A DNA stretch of 64,000 nt, taken from assembly GCF_023065955.2 (NCBI RefSeq), contig NW_026622808.1:41614475-41678474 (forward strand), given 5' to 3'. The DNA is from Ursus arctos. Its lineage: Eukaryota > Chordata > Mammalia > Carnivora > Ursidae. Shown in pieces: positions 22,694-34,062 of this stretch. Positions within the stretch are counted from its first letter, which is position 1. Each line of letters starts with the position of its first letter. Position numbers and translations under genes: made by a program. The notes under the pieces were generated by a model. That model did no database searches, was not told the DNA's origin, and saw only the letters and a list, made by a program, of their open reading frames with translations.

Positions 22694-23029
22694 ATACTAT
22701 CTCAATATTCAGGAAAGCTCAACAGTTCAACAGTTGTTTTTATGAGTTGTACCTTCATTAAGGTGCAAAACATTAAACACCTGGAATTCTGTTCAAACTA
22801 TTCCTAAGGGAGAAATTTTGGTAACAAATCAAAGGGATACATGTTGTAGCTGAAAAAGTCACTCGCTGCTGATGAAGAATTTATAGCAGAATGTTCCAGT
22901 AGAGCAGAAGAAAGCAATATGAAAAGAAAATTAATATTCATTGAGAAACATCTACCATGGTATGAAACAAAACAAACTGAACAATAATCAAATCTCTATA
23001 TGAAAAATTGAACACACACAGTGCCTACA
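22694..23029. other. Unique sequence, no gene seen
   Basis: Nothing recognised. Confidence 0.45.
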
Positions 23030-23470
23030 GTTCCAGTTATCTAATGCTATGTAACAAAATACTCCACAACGAAGAGACCTAAATGACAGTCTTCATTTAC
23101 TAGTTTGCATGGCTTCTATAGGTCAGGAGTTTTGAAGCATCTCCAGCAGGAGATTCTGTCTCTCAATCTCTCATGAAGTTGTAATCAGTGGTTAGACTGG
23201 GGTCATATTGAAGGCTTCTTTGTATCCATGACTGGAACCTGAGCTGGAAGGACTCACACAGTAGGGGCATCCCTCTCGAGCTTTCTATGGCATCCCCATG
23301 TGGAATCTCCAGGCTGGTGGCTTCAGGGTGGCCTGATTTCTCACATGTTGCCTTGTGGTTGCCAAGACATATGTCTCAAGACACAGAAAGGATTTTCTTT
23401 CTCTGTCAAGCAAAGCCAAAGTTCTTTAAGAACATATTTTTACGTCCTTACACAGCTTCACTTCTGCCAC
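23030..23470 (-). mobile_element. MaLR-type (MLT1-like) LTR fossil
   Basis: On the plus strand it starts 'gttatctaatgctatgtaac', the reverse of the conserved MLT1 3' end ('...gttacacagcaatagataac'), and continues with low-level LTR similarity. Edges are approximate. Confidence 0.6.
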
Positions 23471-24074
23471 ATTCTACTGGTCAAGGTATTTACAAAAATA
23501 CACTCAGATTCAAGTGGAGGGAACATAAACTTCATCTCTTTAAGAGTTTCATCATTACACTGTAATAAGAGCATGTAGGATAGGACATGTTTTGATGTGT
23601 CCAAGTCTCTGAAAATCCAACCTACCATCTTAGCCACATGGGTCACATACATGTGCAAAGTGACTCACAATATAATCTGCAAGGGAAAAATAAAAGCCAA
23701 ATCCCAATGTCTGCTGCTTGTCAGGTTTACCAACTGAATGGGGAGGAAGAACCATTTGTTAACTTAAAACCCCAGACTGTAAGAGACTCAGTCCTAGAAA
23801 ACATTAACTTGGCTAGAACTAGTATTAAAAGTAAAACTGTGATATCTAAACACTGATTGTACTTCAAACCCTTCATCGCTTTCTCTTGAGTACCAGTGAC
23901 TTTAACAGAGGCACAGCACTTTGCTTTGAACAATTAGCCCTGGCAATACCTGTGTGGAGATATGTTTTCTTTTCTTTCCTGGGGGCATTAGCTTTCTTTT
24001 GGGATTTTGCTAGAACAAACCTTAAGTAGAAAATGACAAAGCTCTGAAGCGGAATCAATTCAGGACAGACTGAC
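23471..24074. other. Unique sequence, no gene seen
   Basis: A 72-codon frame (23638-23856) was inspected. It lacks known motifs and splice context. Confidence 0.45.
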
Positions 24075-24195
24075 CCTTCATTCCACAAATATTTACTAGG
24101 TAGCTACCGTGAGACAAATGCTATGCTAGGCACTGGAGACACAGCAATGAGCAAATGAGACAAAAATCTCTGCCAGCAGAGGTCATATGCTTGGC
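24075..24195 (-). repeat. L2 3' end fragment
   Basis: 'ttcattccacaaatatttac', then 'gctaggcactggagacacag', is the reversed L2 3' end. Confidence 0.7.
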
Positions 24196-24889
24196 ATTTA
24201 GCCAGTTCTCTGGTGGCCACAGAACACCCCACAAAGGACACTGACGAGGAATTTCCAGGACAGGAGAGAAAAGGAGGAATGAAAGGTGTCTGAAAAATCA
24301 GGAGAAACAGATTTCCAGAAGAAGAGAAGGGTCAGCTCTGTCAAGTAAGCTGAAGACCACAGCAAATGTAACTTAGAGAACTGTACTTCAGGATAAGAGG
24401 GCACAATTCCTGCTCTCTGGAATGTGGGGCAGACGTAGGACTACTCTCTCTGTCTACAGGGAAGGGCTGTTGTGGGAATGCTACAAAACGTTAAATCACA
24501 TTCTCTGTGGATAAGACACGTTAGGGCAGTGATTCTTAACCATGGTTCCGCACCGCCATGAGTGATACAGTTACGTGTGAGGCGTACCTCAAGCTGTTTA
24601 GAGGGGGGGGGGGGTACAGATTCAGCTGGTGGATGAAGATGAACAGAACCACAGGCAATTCTGGCCAACCCTCAGAGCATCCTACATAAGGATCTGCATC
24701 AATGTGTGTCTCAACGAGCAAACCATTCCAGGAACCACCATCCCACGGTACATGGCAAGTAGTAGGGGTGGGAAGAATTCATTAAAACAACGATACAGGT
24801 TATTTAATTTAATGAAAGAGAATTCATGGCTTTACATGGGATATCAAGAGGTAGTGAGTGGGAAAGTAGAGCAATCAGGAGCCTGGCCC
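24196..24889. other. Unique sequence with a 13-bp G run
   Basis: A G homopolymer lies at about 24602-24614. The segment near 24530 ('cagtgattcttaacc') hints at the end of an old hAT element, but no full unit could be traced. Confidence 0.4.
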
Positions 24890-25075
24890 TGGCCATCCTC
24901 TGCTTTCTGGCATGTGACCTTAGGTCAATATGATTAACCACTTTGTATCTCAGTTTCACTATCCATGGAGTGGGGACAGTAGCACCTCTCTCATGAGTTA
25001 TCAAAAAAATTTACTGAGAAAGTGGGTGTAAAGCTCTTCACACTGTGGTTGACATAATAAATGATCAATAAGGAC
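24890..25075 (+). repeat. MIR fragment
   Basis: 'catgtgaccttaggtcaata', 'tgtatctcagtttcactatc' and 'aaatgatcaataagg' follow MIR order. Confidence 0.7.
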
Positions 25076-25964
25076 GTGCTGTTGCCATTCTGGTTGTTCT
25101 CAGTGGCTCTAAGTGATAACAGTCTTAAATGCTCTTGCTTGACTTCCCAAACCTTCCTGGGTCACTAATAATTCTGTACCTTTCCCAAGGAGGCTTAGCA
25201 TCCCTGTTCCTATTTCCTTATCTATAAGATATCTATAAGATATCTATAAAATCTACAAAATTAGGAACACTTGTTTAGGTCAGTGGTTGTTAAACTCTCT
25301 TCCGAGAAGTCTAAATCTGAAGTGAAGGGGCAAGACAGAGCTCTGAGGGCCATTCTCCCTTCCTTCGGACAACTTCACTATTCTAGTATTACACATTTGG
25401 CTTTGGCATAAGCTTATCTTTCACCAAAGACTGTATCGGTGAAAAACAACAGAAAATGTTTAAAAGCTACTGGGTTAGGTGGTGAATGCCACAAACCTCT
25501 ACAATTTGAGACAAGACAAGAATCCCTGGGGAATGCAGATAATCAAAACAATAGCTAATTAGAATATAACTGAGAGCTCGTTCATCATTAATCCAGGATC
25601 TTTTGTATATAAAGTTGTACTAAATACCTCACTTTCAATTAGTCTTACATTCCAACCCTGTCATTATAATAGGAATATTTTAGTAGCAACAAAGCAAAAG
25701 GTAGCCCTAACAAGTATTTGCTTGGTGAATTCAATACTCTTACAATGGGCAAATGATGGGGGAAGACTATCTCAGAAAGTGTGATCTAGTAGAAGAATCT
25801 TTGAACCAAATATATTGAGTTGAAAGCGTTAGCACTGGCACTTCGGAGCAGCCTTAACTTTGGCAAAGTATTTAGTTCTCAGAGCCCAAGTATCTTCATC
25901 TACGAGGTGGAGGAGATTATTCAAGTTCACAAATTTGCCCTGAGAGTTGCTAACCCACTCATTA
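25076..25964. other. Unique sequence; a weak MIR-like stretch near 25830-25935
   Basis: A short tandem of 'atctataag' units lies near 25220-25250. A faint MIR-like order ('agtatttagttctcagagcc') is seen later. No gene is seen. Confidence 0.4.
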
Positions 25965-26055
25965 TTTAATTCATTCAGTAAGTATTTAGGGAAAACGGAA
26001 TATATGCCAGGCATAGCATAGGATGAAAACACAACAGTGAGCAGGGATGCCTACG
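25965..26055 (-). repeat. L2 3' end fragment
   Basis: 'ttcattcagtaagtatttag', 'gccaggcatagcatagga' and 'aacacaacagtgagcag' match the reversed L2 3' end. Confidence 0.6.
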
Positions 26056-27593
26056 ATAATGAAAGCCCCCCCCCCCCGAAACCATTGTCTATCTGTACCC
26101 ATCAGTAGTCTTTAGAGGGACACATGGAAACACGTCTACCAAACTCAGGGTCATAACAATCAGGGCACCTAATAAATGCTAATTGCCTTCCTTCTTAACC
26201 TTCCTTTCTTCATAGCATAATTAAATTATAATGAGTATGGGTGGAACAAAGCCATGCCATTCACATGTGACCCCCCTCTCCTCTCCACACTGAGCCTGTC
26301 AATCTCATTCTCCTCCGCCTGGTTCCTGACTCTCTTTTGCCTCTGAATCTGTGAAAGTGGTTCAAGGGGCCAAGGCAGGTAAAAGAATTAAAGAGCTAAG
26401 TCTGTATTATGAAGATTCAGGACTGTGGAAGAGGAAACAAAGGGAAAGAGAAGTAGGCTGGGCAAGAATGAGGGAGAAAGACTGGGCAGTTGGTGTCTGA
26501 ATGGCTCTGCAGCAGCTCCAGGGCACCAAAATTGGGGGATTAGAGAAAAACTATGGAGGGGAAGGAACTAGATCCCCAGTCCTCTGAGACAGTCAAATAA
26601 AGACTGAATTTCCTTTTAATTAACCTTAAGCATCTGAGTTGTACTCCTTGAATGCAACTCTGGGTAGGAAGTGAGGTACCACGGGGCCTCAAGCTGCATT
26701 CAAAACTCACAGTATCAAACCCATGGTTCTTCTAAACTCTGGAAAGGGGAGTTTAAAAAGGAGACAAACTGGCATTGGCAAATATATACACAAAATATAT
26801 CCATGAATGATTTCTCTGAATAGAGAAACTTCTGATGCATTTAAAATCAAGTCACCAAACAAGAAGTTCCTGTGCATGGCCTACTTTTGCACGTCCCACC
26901 GCTAAGCCATGAGCCATCCTATTAGCAACCTATACTCCCACACCCGCCGTGACGCTAGGGAGAAGACTGCAGCTCCCACTGCTTCTGGAACCTCATCCAC
27001 AGGGGGCATTCCTAACGTGTCAGGGGGGATTCACTGCCTGGATGATGCACTCTGAGGAGAGGAAAAGCAGCTCACAAGTACTTTGATCCTCCTTCTATTC
27101 TGTCTCTTATGTTTTCCTTTTGGGCCAATGACTTCTTTCAGACACTAATAATTTACACTTCAGGCAAACATCAAAGTATAGTAATGCCCTGAATAGTAAT
27201 TACTGCCCTGGTGATGGAATCAAGCCTCTCAAAGAAACTCTAAGTTAATTAGCTACAGACCTATTTACCTTTAGGCCAATGAAGAAGGCAAGGAACACTG
27301 GATTAGAACTTGCCTTCAAATCATGGCTTTATTAATTCTGGCGCTCCAGTCAGTATGAGACCCCACTCTGTCAACCTTCAGCATCTGTGCTGACAGCTGT
27401 CATGGGGACAGGACACCACTGAGACCCAGGCAGGATACCCACAGAAGAAACTTGGAATTTCATTGTCTTCTGTCATTATTTTCCCAATTATTGAGCAGTT
27501 TTGTTTATCAGAACACAAAATGGTCTCTTAACCTTGCCACAACACATATGTTTTGGGACAAAAGTTGAGAGGAGGACAGGTTTAGAAGAAAGA
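26056..27593. other. Unique sequence, no gene seen
   Basis: A C run lies at about 26067-26078. No repeat, exon or RNA gene was recognised. Confidence 0.45.
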
Positions 27594-27603
27594 TTCATTC
27601 ATT

Positions 27604-28688
27604 CTTTTTTTTTTTAATATTTTTTTATTATATTATGTTAGTCACCATACAGTACATCCCTGGTTTTTGATGTAAAGTTCGATGATTCATTACTTGCGTA
27701 TAACACCCAGTGCACCTTGCAATACGTGCCCTCCCCACCACCCAACACCAGCCTATCCCATTCCCCCACCCCCTCCCCTCTGAAGCCCTCAGTTTGTTTC
27801 TCAGAGTCCACAGTCTCTCATGTTTCATTCCCCCTTCTGATTACCCCCCCTTCTTTATCCCTTTCTTCCCCTACCGATCTTCCTAGTTCTTATGTTCCAT
27901 AGATGAGAGAAACCATACGATAATTGTCTTTCTCTGCTTGACTTTATTTCACTTAGCATTATCTCCTCTAGTGCCGTCCATGTTGCAGCAAATGTTGAGA
28001 ACTCGTTCTTTCTGATAGCTGAGTAATATTCCATTGTATATATGGACTACAACTTCTTAATTCAGTCATCTGTTGAAGGGCATCTCGGCTCCTTCCATGA
28101 TTTAGCTACTGTGGACAATGCTGCTATGAACATTGGGGTGCATATGGCCCTTCTCCTCACTATGTCTGTATCTTTGGGGTAAATACCCAGTAGTGTAATT
28201 GCTGGATCATAGGGTAGCTCAATTTTTAACTTTTTAAGGGACCTCCACACTGTTTTCCAGAGTGGCTGTACCAACTTGCATTCCCACCAACAATGTAGGA
28301 GGGATCCCCTTTCTCCACAACCTCTCCAACAATTGTTGTTTCTTGCCTTGTCAATTTTTGCCATTCTAACTGGCATAAGGTGGTATCTTAGTGTGGTTTT
28401 GATTTGAATTTCCCTAATGGCTAATGATTTTGAACATTTTTTCATGTGTCTGTTAGCCATTTGTATGTCTTCATTGGAAAACTGTCTTTTCATATCTTCT
28501 GCCCATTTTATGATTTATTTGTTTCTCATGTATTGAGTTTGAGAAGTTCTTTGTAGATCTTGGATACCAGTCTTTTATCTGTAGTATCATTTGCAAATAT
28601 ATTCTCCCATTCAGTGGGCTGCCTCTTAGTTTTTTTGACTGTTTCCTTGGCTGTGCAGAAGCTTTTTATCTTGATGAAGTCCCACAAG
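27604..28688 (-). mobile_element. Young L1, strongly 5'-truncated
   Basis: Minus-strand L1 with poly(T) at 27604-27617, a 3' UTR, and the ORF2 C-terminus running to 28688. It is nearly identical over long stretches to 10533-11615 of the large L1. A 10-bp duplication ttcattcatt lies at 27594-27603 and 28689-28698. Only about 1.1 kb was inserted. Confidence 0.93.
27890..28688 (-). pseudogene. L1 ORF2 C-terminal relic
   Basis: It contains the Cys-rich motif ([18 protein letters not shown]) and the downstream C-terminal segment. The frame breaks after 'CPSTDD' because the following Trp codon is now TGA. Another stop replaces the Trp a few codons further on. There is no endonuclease or reverse transcriptase domain. 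Confidence 0.9.
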
Positions 28689-28698
28689 TTCATTCATT

Positions 28699-29188
28699 TT
28701 TCTATGCATATCCCATTCTTATTTTAACTACTTCTTATTCCCCTTCCTGAGAAATATTTTATTTAGCTTTTTGTAAAAATCCACATTTAAAGAAGCACTG
28801 GATACAAGGACCGTTCCTTGTTTCCATGGTTCTGTGATCACAGCTGATTTCCACATACCCCTCTTAGAGGAGGCCCCACTTTTGCCAGCCTACTTAGGAT
28901 GCTACTAATGGTGTCTATCAACATGCCTCTTGCAGATGGGCCGGGGATATTTCTGCCAGGTTTTCCTTGAACGCTTTGTGTTTGACCAATCAGGTATTTG
29001 AAAGATATTTGAAATTTAGCAGAACTAGCTCCCTGTCCTCAGGTGCTGACACTGACATCGCGCGCTACAAATATACCTACGCTGACCTAACCTGTCAAAT
29101 GGCGAAGGTCATCTCAAGTCTCTTGCTTTTTCCCATTCTTCAATAATCCTACCCTTAATAGATCCTTTGTTGTGTCTGGACCATATTA
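28699..29188. other. Unique sequence, no gene seen
   Basis: Nothing recognised. A small CpG cluster lies near 29058 (gacatcgcgcgcta). Confidence 0.45.
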
Positions 29189-29597
29189 GTTTGCTAGCGC
29201 TGCCAGAACACAGCACTTCAAACTGGGCGGCTTAAACAAAGAACTCTTTTATGTCACAGTTTGGGAGGCTGGAAGTCCACAACTGATGTGTTGGCAAGGT
29301 GGGTCCCTTCAGGTAAGGGCTGTGAGGGAAGGATCTGCCCTTGGCTTAAAGATGGCTATCTCCACTCTGTATCTCTCCACGTCATCTTCCTTGTGAATGT
29401 GCCTGTGTCTGTGTTCAACTTCTCCTTTTAATAAGAATCCCAGGCATGTTGGATTATGGCCAGCCCTAATGACCTCATTTTCACTGGATTCCCTCTGCAA
29501 AGATCCTCTCTTCAAATACAGCCACTTTCTGAGACACACAGAGTTAGGATTCCAATATACTTTGTTTTGGAGGGGACGCAATTCAACTCATAGCAGG
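29189..29597 (-). mobile_element. MLT1-type MaLR solo LTR
   Basis: Read on the minus strand it starts 'tgctatgagttgaattgcgt', has the order of an MLT1 LTR and ends near 'gctagcaaactaat'. The blocks 'ggccagccctaatgacctca' and 'tctgcaaagatcctct' on the plus strand are diagnostic in reverse. Confidence 0.8.
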
Positions 29598-29679
29598 GAA
29601 CAATAAAAAAGTTCTGACTTTAAAAAGTCATTTACCAAAGAAGACAGATGCTATCGCCACACCTTTCTCTGTGGGTCGC

Positions 29680-29770
29680 TTCATTTAAGCATCTATTCTG
29701 TGCCAGGCACTACACTATGTTGGGGGGAAACAGAGAGGAACAAAATGCAAACCCCACGCTATTGAACCCA
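29680..29770 (-). repeat. L2/MIR-type 3' end fragment
   Basis: 'ctattctgtgccaggcacta' followed by an 'aacagagaggaacaaaatg' stretch. Confidence 0.5.
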
Positions 29771-30089
29771 GATTCTCCTGGTGGCAGTCCCTCCATCCTG
29801 TAGAAATGTTGATGAGCCAGAACACCCATCTTCACGCTGCGGAAAACATTTGACTTTGATTTCCTTCTCCCTTGCCCTAGTTAAAAGCAGCAGCAACACC
29901 GTGACGCTGGGTAGAGAAGTGTCTAGTAGGCATAGGAGTGACCAGTTTGCCCTCACCAATTTCCTTGGGACATAAAGCCCATGATAATTATTTTAATAGA
30001 ATTGTATGTAAATGAATAATGAACCCATCTTTTTTGCTTAATTGATAACAGAAAAAGTAATACTACCACCCATTTTTTCCAAGTCTTAT

Positions 30090-30470
30090 GTTTCTGGCAC
30101 TGTGCCAGGCACTTACCAAGCACTTTTTTTTTTTTTTTTTACTTACTTCGGAGTGAAAGAGAGAGAGAGAGAGAGAGAGTACAGAAGGAGAGGGAGAAGC
30201 GGATCCCCGCTGAACATGGAGCCTGTGGCAGGGCTTGATCCCAGGACCCTGGGATCATGACCTAAGCCAAAGGCAGATGCTTAATTGACTGAGCCACCCA
30301 AGTGCCCCTTACCATACACAATTTAAAGCCATTTTCATAATATAAGACTGCTATTCTTAGCTCCATTTTACAGATGAGACAACTGAGGCTTGGAGAGAAT
30401 AAGTATCTTGTTAAAGCCACCAGCTAACAGATAGTGAAGATAAAATCTAAAGCTCGTTGTCTGAACAAAA
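30090..30470 (-). repeat. MIR split by a SINE
   Basis: The left part is 'ggcactgtgccaggcactta' (to 30122). The right part (30309-30470) contains 'ctccattttacagatgagac', 'aactgaggcttggagagaat' and 'taaagccaccagctaacag'. The CAN-SINE at 30123-30308 interrupts it. Confidence 0.75.
30123..30308 (-). mobile_element. CAN-SINE inserted in MIR
   Basis: Reverse SINE with a poly(T) start, a GA-rich body and the head reversed at its end ('tgactgagccacccaagtgc'). The imperfect duplication is cttaccaagcac (30111-30122) versus cttaccatacac (30309-30320), 10 of 12 matching. Confidence 0.9.
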
Positions 30471-30478
30471 CTTCCACA

Positions 30479-30691
30479 GTTTTTTTTAAGATTTATTTAT
30501 TTATTTATTTATTTATTTATTTGACAGAGAGAGAGAAAGAGAGAGAGAGCGCGCACGGCAGGGGGAGCGGCAGGCAGAAGAGAGAAGCAGGCCTCTGCTG
30601 AGCAGGAGCCCGATGTGGGGCTCGATCACAGGACCCTGGGATCATGACCTGAGCCAAAGGCACTCAACCGACTGAGCCACCCAGGCGCCCC
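30479..30691 (-). mobile_element. CAN-SINE with (ATTT)n-expanded tail
   Basis: Reverse SINE with the tail turned into about eight TTTA units (30496-30521). The duplication is aaaacttccaca (30467-30478) versus aaaactcccaca (30692-30703), one mismatch. It lies directly downstream of another SINE in the same orientation. Confidence 0.93.
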
Positions 30692-30763
30692 AAAACTCCC
30701 ACACTCTTAAGCCCTATAAATACTGCCTCATTTAACCTCAGAACTTGTCAGTTGCCCAGTATT

Positions 30764-30850
30764 TTGTGTGTGCTACGTGTGTGTACATGTGTATACATAT
30801 ACATATGTATTATACACACACACACACATATAAAATGGGTGTGTTGTATA
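30764..30850. repeat. Imperfect TG/TA/CA microsatellite
   Basis: Alternating purine-pyrimidine tract: TGTG, then ATACATATAC, then an (AC)n run. Confidence 0.85.
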
Positions 30851-32239
30851 TGTATAGATGAAATATCTATTTTGATCTGAAAGAATCTATGATTAATGCT
30901 AATCCTTTAGCAATAAACTTTGCGCTCATTAGAAAGAAACTTGTGGCTTTTGCTCACGTCTACATCTGTGACATAACATATTCAACCAAAGAAAGCCTGA
31001 GCCAACTGATTAGTATTTGATGTGTTGAAAAGCCTAATGGTTCTTTATGTGAAACAGCTGACAACGTGCAGCCCACTTAATTACTTGGTTGATTTTATGG
31101 CTCCGAAATAGTAAAACAGAGTAATCCAAATGACTGGCCAATGTGGTGAGTGATATTTCAACATCCATTCAACCCTCAAACTGTGAAGCAAAAGTACTTA
31201 TCCAAAATCCAATACTTTCAATTTCTCTTTTTACTGTTATAAGTCAAAATCAGCTAAATTGATTTTTTTTTCCTTTGACTTCTGCAAAAAAAAAAAAAAA
31301 AAAAGTTCATTCCCGAACAGATTACATGTGCTGCTTTGTAGCCCAGAGGAAATTTTACAGCCAAGTATAACCCTAAAATCATGAAAATAAGGGTTTACTT
31401 GAGAAGCTGGAGGGATTTGACAGATCTTTGATTATAACAGAACAAATACGTCTTGATAGATGAGCTGCCTTTCATGAAAGAGACTTAAAAGTTTTAACTC
31501 TATTAACCTTTACCCACTAGCATCAGAGAAAGTTTTGGGAGAATGTCTTCAAACTTCTAAGTGGAAGATGGCATTGGCGAAGCATGCAGAAGCCCCTGGA
31601 ACATCATTCAGTGACTTTCAATATGTGTGCCCAGGGTTTGGCTCCCCTACAATGTTGCAAAATAAATATTATCCCCCTTGCTTTTTCTACTGCCAGCACA
31701 CTTTGGCTAAGTGTCTCGATAGTGTAACTGCTGATGATGATGGAAGAGAGGAGGAAGAGGGGGAGGGAGAGGAAGAAAAGAAGAAGAACAAGAATATCTT
31801 CCTGTAGGCCCAAAAAAGGAATCTACATAAAAACTGATAGTTCATACAATGAAGGATTTTGGTGGCAAACAGTCTCAGTAAATAAATGATGAAAACAAAA
31901 CTCACATCCGGATCCTACATCTCATTCCCTTACTGCAAGCTCTCTTGTAAATGGTAAGTTTGCAAAAACAAGCAATAGCTCCTATCCTAGGTCACCTTCT
32001 CTTCTCTTCATATTGTTAAAATTAAGGCCATGTGGACACCTGGTGAAAATGCTGGGAAGAGTCCCCATGCTACATCATAGGGACACTGTGGGAGCTTGCA
32101 AGGCCAGACCCATTGATGAATGATCTCCCTTGAAACTCATCATTTAGGAATCTCAAAATATGCAAACACTGATAAGCTAGTATTACACCAATTCAAAGTT
32201 TTATCTCTCTTCTTTTGCTTGTCCACATTGACCATCTCA
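30851..32239. other. Unique sequence with A-run and GA-rich patch
   Basis: A poly(A) run lies at 31286-31304 and a purine-rich GAGGAAGAGG-type patch at about 31738-31795, which creates Glu/Lys-rich or Ser-rich chance frames. No gene is seen. Confidence 0.45.
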
Positions 32240-32251
32240 GATGAAAGAGAG

Positions 32252-32298
<47 letters not shown>

Positions 32299-32377
32299 AA
32301 AGAAAAGAGAGAGGAAGGAAAGGAAAGAAAGGAAGGAAGAAAAGAAAGAAAGAGAGAAAGAAAGAGAGAAAGAGAAA
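32240..32377. repeat. (GAAA)n / GGAA purine tract
   Basis: About 138 bp of almost pure purine on the plus strand. It starts with a dozen GAAA units and continues into interrupted GAAA, GGAA and GAGA units. It lies directly upstream of an L1 3' end fragment. Confidence 0.95.
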
Positions 32378-32518
32378 TTTATTGTTTAATGGGTATGGAT
32401 TTTAGTATTGCAAAGTTTTAGAGATCTGTTGTACAATGTGAGTATACTTAACATTACTGAATTATAGACTTAAAAATGATTAAGATGATAAATTTTATGT
32501 TGTTTTTTTTTTTTTTTA
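32378..32518 (+). mobile_element. L1M 3' terminal fragment
   Basis: 'tttaatgggtatggatttta', 'tacaatgtgagtatacttaa' and 'taagatgataaattttatgt' are typical of old L1 3' ends. The fragment is comparable to 45330-45515. Confidence 0.65.
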
Positions 32519-33158
32519 CCACAACTAAATTTTTTTAGAGAAAAGAAAGTAAAATAACTCTCTCCCCACCTCTGCCTCCCCCCCATCCCGCCCACTTTCT
32601 TTCCAAGACTTGTGTCTTGGGGTGAAAAGAAGTGGACATAGCTGAGGAATATTTATGGGGCAGAATTGAAAGGATGGGTTATGTTCCTGAATGGAACATC
32701 CTGAATGGATGAAGAAGTCAGGAACATGGGTGATTTCCAAGTTGCTAGAAAAATAGCAATGGGGAATGGCCGAAAAGGAGCGCTTTCAGAGCAGAGTAGG
32801 GATGGAAAGGCACGTGGAGTTCATCTAAGGAGGGCTCACTGGCAAGCAGTTGGCTCTGTGGTTCAGGATCTCAGGAAGGAGGGTTAGTGTGGAGATTTGG
32901 TATATTTCTACTGGGAACTTTCATTTTTGGTTACAGTAAACCCTAGGCCCTTCAAAATGTTTCTTCTTCTATAGCTAAAAATGATAAGCTTGTATTTCTA
33001 GAAGTATGTATGGATTCAGCTTTTGTTTTTCATCTACTATTTCATATGTGAAGAATGACAGGAAGGCCCTGGATCATTTCTGTAAATTAAGAACAAGCAT
33101 CTAATACAAGAGAAACGTTTAATGACGTTGCTTTTCATATGCCTCATTTGCTAGTTCC
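32519..33158. other. Unique sequence, no gene seen
   Basis: Nothing recognised. Confidence 0.45.
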
Positions 33159-33490
33159 ATGCCTTTTCCCCCAGCTATTACCGTCGCATACATAGCCAGT
33201 TTGATCAGCCTGCAGAATCAAATGCTCGATTTAGGCAAACACGGGGTTTTCAATGAACAGGTGAATTTCCGACAGAACACCCATCAGTTCGGCCGGCATG
33301 GTCAGGCCAGCTGTGTCTGTCAATGCAGTAATCAGCACCTGGCAGCACCCACGCAGACCAGCCTGCCATCGATGTTTACAAGTCGGAACTGAAGAGGTCT
33401 CTCAGCAAGCTGACCGCAAAGGTGTGTGCAGCACCTGTCCAAAGTATATATGACCGCCTCCAGGCAAGCCCATTAGTTCTCCACTTTCAT
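33159..33490. other. CpG-retaining candidate conserved element, unrecognised
   Basis: No repeat family explains this stretch, and it keeps more CpG dinucleotides than its surroundings. A pyrimidine tract ending in 'ccccag' at 33174 and a 'cag|gtgaat' step at 33260/33261 would bound an 86-nt exon-like block on the plus strand. A second open stretch (about 33340-33470) in another frame reads 'ADQPAIDVYKSELKRSLSKL' and onwards. I recognise no protein. It could be a conserved non-coding element, a lost exon or a decayed processed pseudogene. Confidence 0.3.
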
Positions 33491-33828
33491 GGACACTGAA
33501 CTTGTTCACAAATTTAGCAGGGCCCGGGGATGGGGGGCAGGGGAGGGGAGGCAAGAATAAAAAAGACAAACAGAGCCAGCTTCTGGCTCAGAAAGGACAC
33601 TTGAATGAGAAGCATCCTGATAGGAGGAAACAGAACAGGGGAGGAGGGAATGAGGAAGGCAGGACATCACCGAAACAGAGCCAGTAATGTTTATAGGTGG
33701 TAGAATATTGGAGCTCTAAAAAAGAGGCTCAGCGGCATGTTTTGAATCAGAGATGTTCCTGAGAAATAGGCCAAGTACTGAGACTGGGCTCACTGATGCA
33801 AGTTTCCACTCCAAGGCATATTGCCATG
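33491..33828. other. Unique sequence, no gene seen
   Basis: A G-rich/AG-rich patch lies at 33525-33560. No gene is seen. Confidence 0.45.
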
Positions 33829-33845
33829 CAGGGCGTAAGCACTTT

Positions 33846-34045
33846 TTTTTTTTTTTTTTAAAGATTTTATTTATTTATTTGACAGAGATAGAGACAGCCA
33901 GCGAGAGAGGAACACAGCAGGGGGAGTGGGAGAGGAAGAAGCAGGCTCCCAGCGGAGGAGCCTGACGTGGGGCTCGATCCCAGATCGCCGGGACCACGCC
34001 CTGAGCCGAAGGCAGACGCTTAAGGACTGAGCCACCCAGGCGCCC
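33846..34045 (-). mobile_element. CAN-SINE, young, intact
   Basis: Reverse bear-type SINE with poly(T). A perfect 17-bp duplication cagggcgtaagcacttt lies at 33829-33845 and 34046-34062. This is one of the youngest insertions in the window. Confidence 0.96.
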
Positions 34046-34062
34046 CAGGGCGTAAGCACTTT

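Noticed and set aside
32120..32389. 89-codon Lys/Glu/Arg-rich frame
   Set aside because: Translation of the GAAA microsatellite, not a gene.
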